Source: Bacteroidia bacterium (GTDB lineage Bacteria > Bacteroidota > Bacteroidia > SpSt-205). From it: a stretch of 64,000 bases of DNA. Under the pieces are notes generated by a model. The model saw nothing but the letters and a program-made list of their open reading frames with translations. It was not told the origin of the DNA and did not search any database. The stretch lies in the NCBI GenBank assembly GCA_026003235.1, contig BPGW01000002.1, positions 62,001 to 126,000 of the forward strand, given 5' to 3'. This document shows, piece by piece, positions 52,102 to 60,930 of this stretch (position 1 is its first letter; each line of letters opens with the position of its first letter). Made by a program: the position numbers and the translations under genes.

Positions 52102-53690
52102 CGGTAATCCTGCGGCGGTAGGAAGTTTTCTTTTATCGCCCGAGGGCTTACCCAGCGGATGAGGTTCCAAGGGGAGCCGGCTTTGTCGTTGGTGCCAGAG
52201 GCGCGGGCACCCCCAAAGGGCTGCTGGTCTACCACCGCCCCAGTCGGCTTGTCATTGATGTAGAGGTTGCCGGCGGCGTAGCGCAGCGCCGAAAGCGCCT
52301 GAGCAATCACCGCGCGATCTTGGGCCCAGATGGCCCCCGTCAAACCGTAAGGTGAGGTTTGATCCACCAGGCGCAAGCTCTCTTCCCACTTCTCATCAGG
52401 GTAGATGTACACCGTCAGGACGGGGCCAAAAATCTCCTCTTGCATCAAGCGGTGGTGAGGGTCCTTCGTCAAAAAGAGCGTAGGCTCAATGAAGTACCCT
52501 TCCGAATCGTCATACCCGCCGCCCGCCAGTAGGGTAATAGCCGGGTCGTTTTTCCCCAGCTCTATGTAGGAGACGATTTTGTCAAAGGATTTCTTGTCTA
52601 TGACGGCCGTGATGAAGTTTTGGAAGTCCTCTGGGGGTCCCATCCGAAAGTCCTTCATCATCCCTATGAGCCGGCTTAGGATGTCATCAGCCAGCGAAGC
52701 GGGTAGGTAAGCTCGGGAGGCGGCCGAGCATTTTTGCCCCTGGTATTCGTAGGCGCCGCGGGCTAAGGCTACCGCTACCCCTTGCGGGTCGGCGCTGGCG
52801 TGAACCCATACAAAGTCTTTGCCGCCGGTTTCGGCTACGATGCGAGGGTAGTTGCGATAGCGGCTTAGATGGGCCCCGATTTGTTCCCAGAGGCGATTCA
52901 GGGTGGCGGTGGAACCCGTAAAGTGCAACCCGGCCAAGGCTGGATGACGCAAGGCCACTTCGCCCACCAGAGGGCCAGGAGCGATCACCATATTCAGGAC
53001 GCCGGGGGGAAGGCCGGCTTCCAAAAGCACTTCCAGGATCACCTGAGCGGAATAGACCTGCGTTTCAGCCGGCTTCCAGACTACGGTGTTGCCCATGAGG
53101 GCGGGGGCCGTGGGTAGATTGCCCGCTATGGAAGCGAAGTTGAAGGGTGTAATGGCCAGCACAAACCCCTCCAGCGGGCGGTAATCCAGGACGTTCCGAG
53201 TAAGGGGAGGGCTGGTGGGCTGCCAGCTTTGTAACCACTCCGCATAATGCACATTGAAGCGCCAGAAGTCAGCCAGTTCCGCAATGATGTCAATTTCGGC
53301 CTGGAAGATGGTTTTGGACTGGCCGATCATGCAGGCGGCGTTGGCGCGAGCCCGGTACTTGTGGGTAAGCAAGTCAGCGGCTTTGAGAAAGATTTCGGCC
53401 CGGCGCTCAAAAGGCCAGGCGCTCCACTCCTTGTGCGCTTGGAGGGCGGCATCTATGGCGGCTTGGACCTGATCGGCCCCCACTTTGTAGGCCGTGCCTA
53501 TCTTTTGATTCTTGCGGTGAGGTGGCGAAAGCCAAAACGGCTCACCCTCCACGAAGCGCCCTCCAATGTAGCTGCGCACCTCAATAGGGTTCTGGTAGGC
53601 TGCCTCCAAGGCTTTCTTCAGGGCTATCCGTTCGGGGGAGCCTGGCGCGTACGACAAAACCGGTTCGTTTGCAGGGCGAGGGAAGCGCAT
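52074..53690 (-). CDS. pruA: L-glutamate gamma-semialdehyde (P5C) dehydrogenase
   Basis: 538 residues, the single-domain P5C dehydrogenase of proline catabolism, giving glutamate. Catalytic Cys is in GQKCSAASRAYLP, catalytic Glu in VAETGGKDF, and the Asn region in ITPFNFASIAGNLP. No proline dehydrogenase gene is adjacent. Start ATG 53690, 4 bases after a near-consensus box. Confidence 0.94.
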   Translation of the reverse strand: MRFPRPANEPVLSYAPGSPERIALKKALEAAYQNPIEVRSYIGGRFVEGEPFWLSPPHRKNQKIGTAYKVGADQVQAAIDAALQAHKEWSAWPFERRAEIFLKAADLLTHKYRARANAACMIGQSKTIFQAEIDIIAELADFWRFNVHYAEWLQSWQPTSPPLTRNVLDYRPLEGFVLAITPFNFASIAGNLPTAPALMGNTVVWKPAETQVYSAQVILEVLLEAGLPPGVLNMVIAPGPLVGEVALRHPALAGLHFTGSTATLNRLWEQIGAHLSRYRNYPRIVAETGGKDFVWVHASADPQGVAVALARGAYEYQGQKCSAASRAYLPASLADDILSRLIGMMKDFRMGPPEDFQNFITAVIDKKSFDKIVSYIELGKNDPAITLLAGGGYDDSEGYFIEPTLFLTKDPHHRLMQEEIFGPVLTVYIYPDEKWEESLRLVDQTSPYGLTGAIWAQDRAVIAQALSALRYAAGNLYINDKPTGAVVDQQPFGGARASGTNDKAGSPWNLIRWVSPRAIKENFLPPQDYRYPFMAPDR

Positions 53691-53694
53691 GCCT

Positions 53695-53702
53695 CAAAGT
53701 TG
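53695..53702 (-). promoter_or_regulatory. -7 box CAACTTTG for pruA
   Basis: One mismatch (C for T at position 1) to TAnnTTTG, 4 bases before ATG 53690. Confidence 0.55.
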
Positions 53703-53709
53703 CGAGTTT

Positions 53710-56118
53710 TCAGGGATCGACATGAAAAACGATCCTTGCGCTGGCTGAGCCCCAGCGCTCATAGTGGGCTTGGGCGGCTTTCTGGAGAGCTTCCCGGACG
53801 GCGAGGTAGGGATACTGGACGGGCAGCTTGAGAAGGAGCTGCATGTGGTATTGATTGCGAAGGCGGGGGATTTCGGCGTAGACGGGTCCCAGGACCTGGC
53901 CTACCTGGAGTTTTTTCAAGGTTTGGGCCCAGGCTTCGGCCTGCGTCTCCAGCAAGCGAGGCTCACGGTGGAAAAGCCCCATCTCAATCAGGCGGCGAAA
54001 AGGAGGGTATCCGTACTGCCGACGAAGGGGCAGAGCTTTCTCGGCAAAGGTTTCATAGGGGGCCTCAAGCAGCGAAAAAAGCGGCGTTTCCGGCTTGAAA
54101 GTTTGGATGACCACATGGCTTTGGAGGCCTTGGCGCCCAGCCCGCCCCATGAGCTGTACCAACAGTTGGTAGGCGCGTTCTTCAGCTCGGAAGTCCGCCC
54201 GGCCCAAAAGGCTATCCGCATACAACACACCCACCAGCGTAACCCTCGGAAAGTCCAGTCCTTTGGTCACCATCTGGGTACCCAGAAGCACATCCGCTTC
54301 ACCCTGCTCAAAGGCCGCAATGAGCCGTTCGTGCGAGTGGCCGCTTACCGTGTCCCGATCCAGCCGCAGCACCCGAATATGCGGGAAAAAAGTCCGGAGC
54401 TGCTCTTCCACCCTCTCGGTGCCAATGCCCGAAAACTGAAGTTTATCACCCCCACAAACGGGGCAGCGGGCTGGTACGACTTCGCTATGCCCGCAGTAGT
54501 GGCACAAAAGGCGGTGCGTGCGCTTATGGTAAGTCAGCGTGATGGCGCACGAAGGGCATTCCCAGCGATGGCCGCATGTCTGACACAACAGCATGGGGGC
54601 GTAACCCCGCCGATTGCGGAAAAGAATGGCTTGGTGGCCTTGCTGGACACATGCTTCAAGGAGTTCCCGCAGCACCGACGAAAACACCCCTGTACTTAGC
54701 TTCTCCTGCAGCTCTATGCGCATGTCCACGATGTGCAGGGTAGGGGGCTGGCTGGGAAGCGCTTTCTCAGGTAGGGGGACGTAGTGGTACTTGCCTGAAC
54801 GGGCGTGGGTGTAGGTCTCCAGCGAGGGCGTGGCCGAACCCAGCACAACGGGAATTTGGCGTAGGTAGGCGTAGTAGATGGCGGCTTCACGGGCTTGGTA
54901 AAAGGGAGGACGGCCGCGTTCTCCGTACGAAGGATCGTGCTCTTCGTCTATGATCACCAACCCCAGCCGGGAGAAAGGCAAAAACAGCGCGGACCGGGTG
55001 CCGACCACCACATCTACGGCGTCTTCTCGCACGGCTTTCCAGGTGCGAAACCGTTCACTTTCGGTCAGGCCGCTGTGGTAAAGGGCCATCGCTTCGCCGA
55101 AGGTGCTGCGCAGCCGGTCCAGCGTTTGTTTGGTGAGGGCGATTTCCGGCAGGAGATACAGCACTTGGCGCCCCTGCCGCAAGTAGTGGCGCATCAGCTC
55201 CAGGTAAACGAACGTCTTACCGCTGGCGGTGACCCCATGCAGCAGCGCAGGCTTCCAAGGGCTCCCTTGTAGCGCCTCTTGAAGGGCTTTGAAAGCGCGC
55301 TCCTGGCTCGGCGTAAGCACATAGGGCCTCAAAGGACGCGCATACAACTGTTGATAGTAAGTGCGAGCTGGAAGGCGGCGCACCAGCTTCTTCTTCAGCA
55401 GGCGCTTGAGACGAATCCCCTCCGTGCGCAGCAGGTGGGAATACACCAGGGGTTCCCCCCGTAAATTGCGCTGAAGGATATGCAGGAGGAGGTTCGCTTC
55501 TTCTGGGGGTAGCTCACGCCACACGGCTTGGAAAGCTTCTTTGTCCTGGTAGGGGGGGGCTACTTCCACCAGCGAAGGCGGTTGCCGTACATTTTGCCGA
55601 ACTATCGCTTCCAGGAGCAGGTGCCCCTGCCGAGCCCAGGCTCGCACGGCCTTGAGCAGCTTTTGGGGCGGTAGGTTGAGCTGGTGGGCAGCGCGTTTTA
55701 CAAGGAATTCCGGCTTTTCCCGGAGGATTCGGTAGATCTTCTTGGGCGAAAGGACCTGGGAGGTTATGCCTTCTCGCCATCGGGCCTTCCAGTCTGCAAT
55801 CCCCCCTACTCGGCCTGGCAGGGCTATGTGGGCCACATCCCCAGGCGTGGCCATGTAGTACTTCACCATCCACTCAAAAAAGGCCAGCGCTATGGCATCG
55901 TACAGGGGCTGGGCATCCAGTCGCTGCAAGATGGGCTTCGTGTGGGGCACGTCGGGCGGCGTATCCGTAAGGCTTACCAGCAACCCCACGATAGGCTGGT
56001 CATAGCGGCCCAGGGGCACCAACACCCGCATACCTGGATCGTAAGGTCCTTCTTCAGGGGGGAGCGCATACATCAAAGCCCGAAGCCCTCTCCTTCTGAC
56101 CCACACGGTGCCCCACAT
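53710..56118 (-). CDS. priA: primosomal replication restart helicase PriA
   Basis: 802 residues. PriA reloads the replisome at stalled forks. N-terminal 3'-DNA-binding domain, then helicase motifs GVTASGKTFVYLEL (Walker A), DEEHD (Walker B) and GSATPSLET. A Cys-rich zinc region follows (CQTCGHRWECPSC, CHYCGHSEVVPARCPVCGG), then the second helicase half with QMVTKGLDFP and GRAGRQG. ATG 56118 is 15 bases from the divergent gene start. Confidence 0.95.
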   Translation of the reverse strand: MWGTVWVRRRGLRALMYALPPEEGPYDPGMRVLVPLGRYDQPIVGLLVSLTDTPPDVPHTKPILQRLDAQPLYDAIALAFFEWMVKYYMATPGDVAHIALPGRVGGIADWKARWREGITSQVLSPKKIYRILREKPEFLVKRAAHQLNLPPQKLLKAVRAWARQGHLLLEAIVRQNVRQPPSLVEVAPPYQDKEAFQAVWRELPPEEANLLLHILQRNLRGEPLVYSHLLRTEGIRLKRLLKKKLVRRLPARTYYQQLYARPLRPYVLTPSQERAFKALQEALQGSPWKPALLHGVTASGKTFVYLELMRHYLRQGRQVLYLLPEIALTKQTLDRLRSTFGEAMALYHSGLTESERFRTWKAVREDAVDVVVGTRSALFLPFSRLGLVIIDEEHDPSYGERGRPPFYQAREAAIYYAYLRQIPVVLGSATPSLETYTHARSGKYHYVPLPEKALPSQPPTLHIVDMRIELQEKLSTGVFSSVLRELLEACVQQGHQAILFRNRRGYAPMLLCQTCGHRWECPSCAITLTYHKRTHRLLCHYCGHSEVVPARCPVCGGDKLQFSGIGTERVEEQLRTFFPHIRVLRLDRDTVSGHSHERLIAAFEQGEADVLLGTQMVTKGLDFPRVTLVGVLYADSLLGRADFRAEERAYQLLVQLMGRAGRQGLQSHVVIQTFKPETPLFSLLEAPYETFAEKALPLRRQYGYPPFRRLIEMGLFHREPRLLETQAEAWAQTLKKLQVGQVLGPVYAEIPRLRNQYHMQLLLKLPVQYPYLAVREALQKAAQAHYERWGSASARIVFHVDP

Positions 56119-56126
56119 TACTTTTG
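56119..56126 (+). promoter_or_regulatory. -7 box TACTTTTG for the 56134 gene
   Basis: Exact TAnnTTTG lying entirely between the divergent priA and 56134 starts, 7 bases before ATG 56134. Confidence 0.7.
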
Positions 56127-56133
56127 CGCTTGT

Positions 56134-57447
56134 ATGACAAAGCTATGGCTTTTGCTGGGGAGCTTGTGGGCGCAATCGGCTTTGCCTTTGACTCGCCTGG
56201 TTTGGTACAGCGACGGGCGGGTCTACTGGGTGCGTGAGGCTTTGGTTCCGGCTCTGCGAGGCGAGGTCACGGTCAAAGTGCCCGGACCCAAGCCCTCTAC
56301 TTTCCTCTTGCCCCAGCCTGAATACCGCCTAAAAGCTTGGACCCTCCAGCCCGACACTTTACAGATGCCCAGCGCGTCGCTCCCAGAAAGCTTAGATGAG
56401 CTTTTAGAGCAGAGTGTGGGTTCGTCGGTGGAGGTGAGCTATCTGGCGGGTTCGGAGTGGGAGGGGCTGAGCGGGCTTCTGGAGAGGGTCACGGCTACGG
56501 ACCTTTTCCTGCGTAAAGCCACAGGGGAAGAGGTGGTGCTGCCGAGGGCGGCGGTGCGATCGGTGCGCCGTTCGCCTGGGCCATACCAAAGGGTTTTTCC
56601 TGCGTGGCGGCTTTCAGCCCGATTGGACACCGCTTTGCCGCTGGTGCGCGTGGCGGTGGCCGGCTGGGATACCCTGGCTCCTTGGCGCGCTGCCCACCTC
56701 CTCCAACTCATCACCCCTACCCGTGCCTTGCTCCATACCACCTTGGAACTGCCCCCTTCTCCGTTGGCAGGCGCTGCCGTGGAACTGTTTCTCGTATACC
56801 AGCCTGCAGAAGGGGGGGGAGCTCACACCTGGCACCTGCCTTTGCAAAAGATTAGCCCTTCGTCTACTCGTCTGGCCTTTCTTCAAGCCGAGCTGTCGTA
56901 TTCGGAGCTGTACCGAGCCTCGTTGCCCGACTTGGTTGAGAGCCTGGAGCCTTTTCAGCTTAGCTCGGCCAGAGCCCAGGCGGAGCGTTCCCTCCAGCTT
57001 TTGAATACGCAGAAGGTGACCTTGCCCCCCGGATCGGTGCAAATTCTGGATGCGGAGGGGCTTCCTGTGGCTCGGAGTGTGCTGCCTCTCACGCCGCCGG
57101 GGGCTACGGGCTACCTTCCCTTGGCTCCAGACCCGGCTATCCAGCTTCGCTTGCAGGAAGCGGAGGTGCGCCGGGAAAAGGACCGTTCCAGCTCGGCTGC
57201 TTTTCGTGTGACCGTGCAGGGTACGCTGTCGGTGCAAAATGGCACTACACGAGAGGTGCGCTTGCGGATAGAAAAGCCTCTCACTGGCCAGCCTATTAAG
57301 GACAAGATAGGCTTCGTTCAGGTGGTGCCGCTACCCGAACGGCGCGCCACCAACCCTCGCCAGCTCCTACAGTGGGAGCTGCTGCTGCGGCCGGGCGCTA
57401 CCGAAAACTTGGAATATGCGTACGAGCTTACCTTGCCGCCGAAGTAG
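56134..57447 (+). CDS. exported DUF4139-like protein
   Basis: 437 residues with a short signal peptide (cleavage near WAQS). A beta-rich protein whose last 150 residues resemble the DUF4139 beta domain (YRVTVQGTLSVQNGTTREVRLRIEKPLTG..., ending WELLLRPGATENLEYAYELTLPP). The middle region carries a small barrel-like stretch (LLERVTATDLFLRKATGEEVVLPRAAVRSV). Function unknown; possibly envelope-associated. The frame extends upstream through priA but the promoter and signal peptide fix ATG 56134. Overlaps the next gene's 3' end by 20 bases. Confidence 0.7.
   Translation: MTKLWLLLGSLWAQSALPLTRLVWYSDGRVYWVREALVPALRGEVTVKVPGPKPSTFLLPQPEYRLKAWTLQPDTLQMPSASLPESLDELLEQSVGSSVEVSYLAGSEWEGLSGLLERVTATDLFLRKATGEEVVLPRAAVRSVRRSPGPYQRVFPAWRLSARLDTALPLVRVAVAGWDTLAPWRAAHLLQLITPTRALLHTTLELPPSPLAGAAVELFLVYQPAEGGGAHTWHLPLQKISPSSTRLAFLQAELSYSELYRASLPDLVESLEPFQLSSARAQAERSLQLLNTQKVTLPPGSVQILDAEGLPVARSVLPLTPPGATGYLPLAPDPAIQLRLQEAEVRREKDRSSSAAFRVTVQGTLSVQNGTTREVRLRIEKPLTGQPIKDKIGFVQVVPLPERRATNPRQLLQWELLLRPGATENLEYAYELTLPPK
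56138..56145 (-). promoter_or_regulatory. -7 box TAGCTTTG for priA
   Basis: Exact TAnnTTTG inside the first codons of the divergent gene, 19 bases before ATG 56118, so the two transcripts would overlap. Confidence 0.5.
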
Positions 57448-58075
57448 GTCCTGGCCGGCGTTTCTCTTCTGGTAGCGTCCCAAATACCCAGTCCCACAGC
57501 GGCGAAGAGACCCCAAAGGCCCGATCAGGCGACTTGAAGTGGTGCAGGTGATGGTGGCGCCACAGCTTTTTCAGCCAAGGGGTAGGAGGATTCTTGACCC
57601 GGTGCATCAAATAGTGCGTCGTGGAGTAGAGCAAGTACCCTACAATGAAGCCTGCCAGAAAGGGAATCCCATACCGCCCCAAGGCCAGATAAAAGAGCCC
57701 TCCAAACAGACTGGCTAAAATCAAGCTGGGCACCGGCGGCATGAAGAGGTGGTGCGGATCGCTGGGGTACTCATGGTGCACCCCATGTACCAGATAGTGA
57801 AACCGCTGAACCCACGGCCGCTCGTCCACCCAGTGAAACACAAACCGATGCAGGAGGTATTCAGCCAGGGTCCAGACAAAAAGCGCTACGGCGAAGGTGG
57901 CGAGGGTCGCTCCGACGGTTAGCCCCAGCCGCGCCACGCTGTAGTACAAAAGCCCGCTCACGATGGGGATGTACATGCCCCAGATGACATAGGGGGAGGA
58001 GAGGGTCAGCAGCTCCAGCAGAGGGTTTTGGAATAGGCGAGCTCGTCCGTGTACCTTCGGTCGGATGGGCTGCAT
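57428..58075 (-). CDS. fatty acid hydroxylase/sterol desaturase-family membrane protein
   Basis: 215 residues with about four spans. The di-iron His motifs of the superfamily are present: HRFVFH, HGVHHEYP, HYLMH and HHHLHH. It resembles fatty acid 2-hydroxylases, which modify sphingolipid or glycerolipid acyl chains; the real substrate is unknown. ATG 58075 is preceded by a -7 box 4 bases upstream. Confidence 0.88.
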   Translation of the reverse strand: MQPIRPKVHGRARLFQNPLLELLTLSSPYVIWGMYIPIVSGLLYYSVARLGLTVGATLATFAVALFVWTLAEYLLHRFVFHWVDERPWVQRFHYLVHGVHHEYPSDPHHLFMPPVPSLILASLFGGLFYLALGRYGIPFLAGFIVGYLLYSTTHYLMHRVKNPPTPWLKKLWRHHHLHHFKSPDRAFGVSSPLWDWVFGTLPEEKRRPGPTSAAR

Positions 58076-58079
58076 GCCG

Positions 58080-58087
58080 CAAAAATA
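58080..58087 (-). promoter_or_regulatory. -7 box TATTTTTG for the fatty acid hydroxylase
   Basis: Exact TAnnTTTG, 4 bases before ATG 58075, between the gene and the initiator tRNA. Confidence 0.72.
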
Positions 58088-58132
58088 CAGATTAGCCTGC
58101 CTTTTGCTGGGACAATGCGCAAGACCGCAGTG

Positions 58133-58204
<72 letters not shown>

Positions 58205-58249
58205 ATGGCGCCTACAAAGGTACGACTTTCTGGAAAAAGTCAAGGGCTG

Positions 58250-58723
58250 CTATCGCCGCTTGAGCTGCCAACGGCAAGGCAGCGTGGAGCCGGTTCCTCC
58301 TTGTACGGAGAGGGTGAGGAAAAGGCTATCCCAGTGTTGTACGGCTTGGCCTTCCACCGAGAGAGCGGTGTCGCGCAGAATCTGCAAGGGCACCGCCAAC
58401 CGCGTGGACTCTATAAGGCGGGTTTCAAGGGTTTCTACCGAGGTTCTCCAGAAGGGGCCGGCTATCCACACCCGTAAGGCCAGCGAGTCTTTCCAAACGA
58501 GGTAGCGCAAACCGGACTGGGTGCCGTCGCAGTCGCGACGGCCTTCCCAGGTGCCTACAAACTTGTCTCGGGCGTCGGTTTCGCAGGCCGTTCCTTCGTA
58601 GGGCAAAGGGCACTGACACGCGCCCGCCACACAAGGAGCCCCCCATTGGCAGGGAGGATTACAGGCGGGGGAGGGCTTGCGACAGCCCAGGAAAAAACCC
58701 AGCGCTATCCACACCCATCGCAT
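58250..58723 (-). CDS. lipoprotein with EGF-like module
   Basis: 157 residues. The lipobox is ALGFFLGC (Cys14). A Cys-rich EGF-like module follows (ACNPPCQWGAPCVAGACQCPLPYEGTAC), then a beta domain beginning KFVGTWEGRRDC. This layout is frequent among Bacteroidota lipoproteins of unknown role. ATG 58723 is chosen by the lipobox and a -7 box 3 bases upstream; the longer frame runs into the divergent glycosyltransferase. Confidence 0.8.
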   Translation of the reverse strand: MRWVWIALGFFLGCRKPSPACNPPCQWGAPCVAGACQCPLPYEGTACETDARDKFVGTWEGRRDCDGTQSGLRYLVWKDSLALRVWIAGPFWRTSVETLETRLIESTRLAVPLQILRDTALSVEGQAVQHWDSLFLTLSVQGGTGSTLPCRWQLKRR

Positions 58724-58726
58724 GCC

Positions 58727-58734
58727 CAAAGATA
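58727..58734 (-). promoter_or_regulatory. -7 box TATCTTTG for the EGF-like lipoprotein
   Basis: Exact TAnnTTTG, 3 bases before ATG 58723. Confidence 0.7.
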
Positions 58735-58750
58735 GGCTTTCCTTTTGTCT

Positions 58751-58758
58751 CAACTTTG
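58751..58758 (+). promoter_or_regulatory. -7 box CAACTTTG for the glycosyltransferase
   Basis: One mismatch at position 1, 4 bases before ATG 58763. With the opposing box at 58727-58734 it shares a 39-base intergenic gap. Confidence 0.55.
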
Positions 58759-58762
58759 CTCC

Positions 58763-59875
58763 ATGGGGCCAATTTGGGTTCTCTCCGTACATCCTTACCC
58801 CTACGCTCCTAACCTCCGCTTCCGTCTGATGCAGTATGAGCGGTTTCTTGCCGGGCAGGGGTACCTTCTCCAGTGGCGGGCCTTCCTTTCTCGGCGGTCT
58901 TACAAGAGGCTCTACTGGGAAGCCCACGCTTCTCCCTGGTATCGGGTTGGCCCTTCGGCGGTGGGACTGCTGCGCCAGACGCTGCTGGCGCTCCAAGCCC
59001 GAACCCACCTCCTCCCCGCCCAAGGCTTGGTTGTCCTGAGAGAAGCGACGCCCCTGGGCTGTACTGCGGTAGAAAGACTCTGGGCCGCCCGCGTGCCCCT
59101 CCTCTTGGACTTTGATGATGCCATTTGGCTGCCTGCCACCTCCGAGGCTAACCGAGCCTTCGCCTGGCTCAAAAACCCTAAAAAACTCCACACTTTGCTC
59201 CGCCTAGCTAAGGTTGTCACCGTCTGTAATGACTTTTTGGCAGACTACGCCCGCCAGTACGCTACCGATGTGCGCATCCTCCCCACCACCATAGACACCG
59301 AGCTGTATCGCCCTCGCCCTAAGCCCCCTTCGGATACCGTGGTGATTGGCTGGAGCGGCAGCCTCACCACCCTCGCCCACTTCCGCATAGTGGAGCCCGC
59401 CTTGGCGATCCTGCGCAAGCGGTACGGCGCCCGCCTGCGCTTTCGGGTTATTGGCGCACCGCACTACCAAAACCCCGACCTGGGCATAGAGAGCCTGCCT
59501 TGGCGCCCAGAGACCGAAGTAGCCGACCTCTCCATTATAGATATTGGCCTTATGCCGCTCCCCGATGACGAGTGGAGCCGAGGCAAATGCGCCCTCAAAG
59601 CCCTCCAGTACATGGCCCTGGGGATCCCCCCCGTCGTGTCTCCTGTGGGGATGAACAGCCAAGTGGTCCAAGAGGGAGTCAACGGCCTTTTGGCCCGTAC
59701 CCTGGAGGAATGGGTGGACAAGCTGTCCTACCTCATAGAACACCCCGAGGAGCGGGAACGGCTCGGCCGGCAAGCCCGCTACACCGTAGAAACCCACTAC
59801 GCCGTCCAGGCTAACGCTCCCAAATACCTCGCCGCCTTCCAAGCCGCCTTCGGAATCCCAACCTTTGGCAGCTAA
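58763..59875 (+). CDS. glycosyltransferase (GT4-like)
   Basis: 370 residues, GT-B fold. The N-terminal half has LSVHPYPYAPNLRFR and a DFDDAIW segment; the C-terminal half has VIGWSGS, then MPLPDDEWSRGKCALKALQYMALGIPPVVSPVG, the donor-binding region of GT4-type enzymes. Probably acts in surface polysaccharide or lipid glycosylation. ATG 58763 follows the promoter box; the longer frame from 58745 crosses it. Unrelated in sequence to the enzyme at 1037. Confidence 0.85.
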   Translation: MGPIWVLSVHPYPYAPNLRFRLMQYERFLAGQGYLLQWRAFLSRRSYKRLYWEAHASPWYRVGPSAVGLLRQTLLALQARTHLLPAQGLVVLREATPLGCTAVERLWAARVPLLLDFDDAIWLPATSEANRAFAWLKNPKKLHTLLRLAKVVTVCNDFLADYARQYATDVRILPTTIDTELYRPRPKPPSDTVVIGWSGSLTTLAHFRIVEPALAILRKRYGARLRFRVIGAPHYQNPDLGIESLPWRPETEVADLSIIDIGLMPLPDDEWSRGKCALKALQYMALGIPPVVSPVGMNSQVVQEGVNGLLARTLEEWVDKLSYLIEHPEERERLGRQARYTVETHYAVQANAPKYLAAFQAAFGIPTFGS

Positions 59876-59900
59876 CCTCCCTCTGGCACACTTTTTGCCG

Positions 59901-59908
59901 TACCTTTG
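59901..59908 (+). promoter_or_regulatory. -7 box TACCTTTG for the broken lipoprotein
   Basis: Exact TAnnTTTG, 8 bases before ATG 59917. Confidence 0.65.
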
Positions 59909-59916
59909 CCCTCAGT

Positions 59917-60870
59917 ATGCGATACGCAAGCATCGTCAGCCGAACGGGGCTCCTTGCAGCCCTGACTGTGGCCGCTTTCGTGGCCTGCAAGAAAGAAAAG
60001 GAACAAAACGGGCCCAGCATCATCGTTCCCAATGAACCAGGGATAGTGGCCGGGGATCAGACCTTGGATGCGGGTGCTCACTCCCTGCGCTTCAAAGTCA
60101 TCTTCCAGAAAGGCAGTGGGAAGGATGATGCAGACCTGAAGGACTTTTCCTTCTCTGTCAACACTGTCGGCGCAGTACTACTGTGCCAATCTCGTTATCG
60201 CTAACCGTCCTCTCAGCGCGCAAACGTTCACCTTTGACCAAGCCACTTTGAAAGAGTCGACGGCGTCAGCGGGGCACCTGTCTACACCTTCACCTTCACG
60301 GTGCGGGATAAAAACGACAGGACCGCCTCGCGCAGCTTCAAGATCTCCTTCCAGTCCCTCTCCGGTATATTGACAGCCTCATAAATGAATCGTATACCAA
60401 CCAGACGGACGGTAAAGGCACTCACTTGCGCTATCAGGTGGGATCCGGGACGCTTACGCTGCAAAACCGCACAACCGCAAACTCTAACCCCAGTGAGATC
60501 CTCTTTGTTTATTACTACTCCAACCGTTCCAACACACACAGCATCATTTCGCCTGCTATTCTGAGGGATACTATCTATAATAGGCACGCCTGTGGAATGG
60601 GACAATCCTTCCACGCAGGCCACCAACTTCCGGTCGGTGCCCAGCGGGGTGAATTTTGAGGGTATCACCTATCAGGGCATTATAGATGCCTACAACAACG
60701 GCACGGATGTCAACGACGAGTTTTCGGGCAATGGCAACCAACGAGCCGCATGCACAGCAGGGCGGCTGATCGCCTTCAAGCAAGGCACCATCTACGGGCT
60801 TGTGCGGGTGGAATCGGTAACATCCAACGCCGCCGGGGCTATCCTTTCTGTGAAGGTCGCTCGTCCGTAA
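59917..60870 (+). pseudogene. lipoprotein gene with several frame breaks
   Basis: Lipoprotein signal ending VAFVAC then Lys-Lys-Glu-Lys, as in the 2347 gene. A beta-sandwich follows (DADLKDFSFSVN, then YYCANLVIANRPLSAQTFTFDQATLK, VYTFTFTVRDKND, IDSLINESYTNQ, VEWDNPSTQATNF, ending VESVTSNAAGAILSVKVARP), but these parts lie in different frames. Breaks are near 60168, 60257, 60370 and 60583. Unlike the 31-38 kb cluster they are not all simple +1 insertions. Either decay or poor sequence; family unknown. Confidence 0.65.
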
Positions 60871-60893
60871 AAGCCGCTCAAGGGATTGAGGGC

Positions 60894-60930
60894 AGCTGGG
60901 GTGGCCTTGGTCACCCCAGCTTTATTTTTT
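60894..60930 (+). terminator. intrinsic terminator between convergent genes
   Basis: A 10-bp stem AGCTGGGGTG/CACCCCAGCT (60894-60903 with 60912-60921), 8-base loop and a T-rich tract to 60930, ending the lipoprotein transcript. It overlaps the end of the convergent kinase gene. Confidence 0.85.

Noticed and set aside
53764-54699. 311-codon + strand frame opposite priA
   Set aside because: Antisense shadow in GC-rich coding DNA; the priA motifs fix the coding strand.
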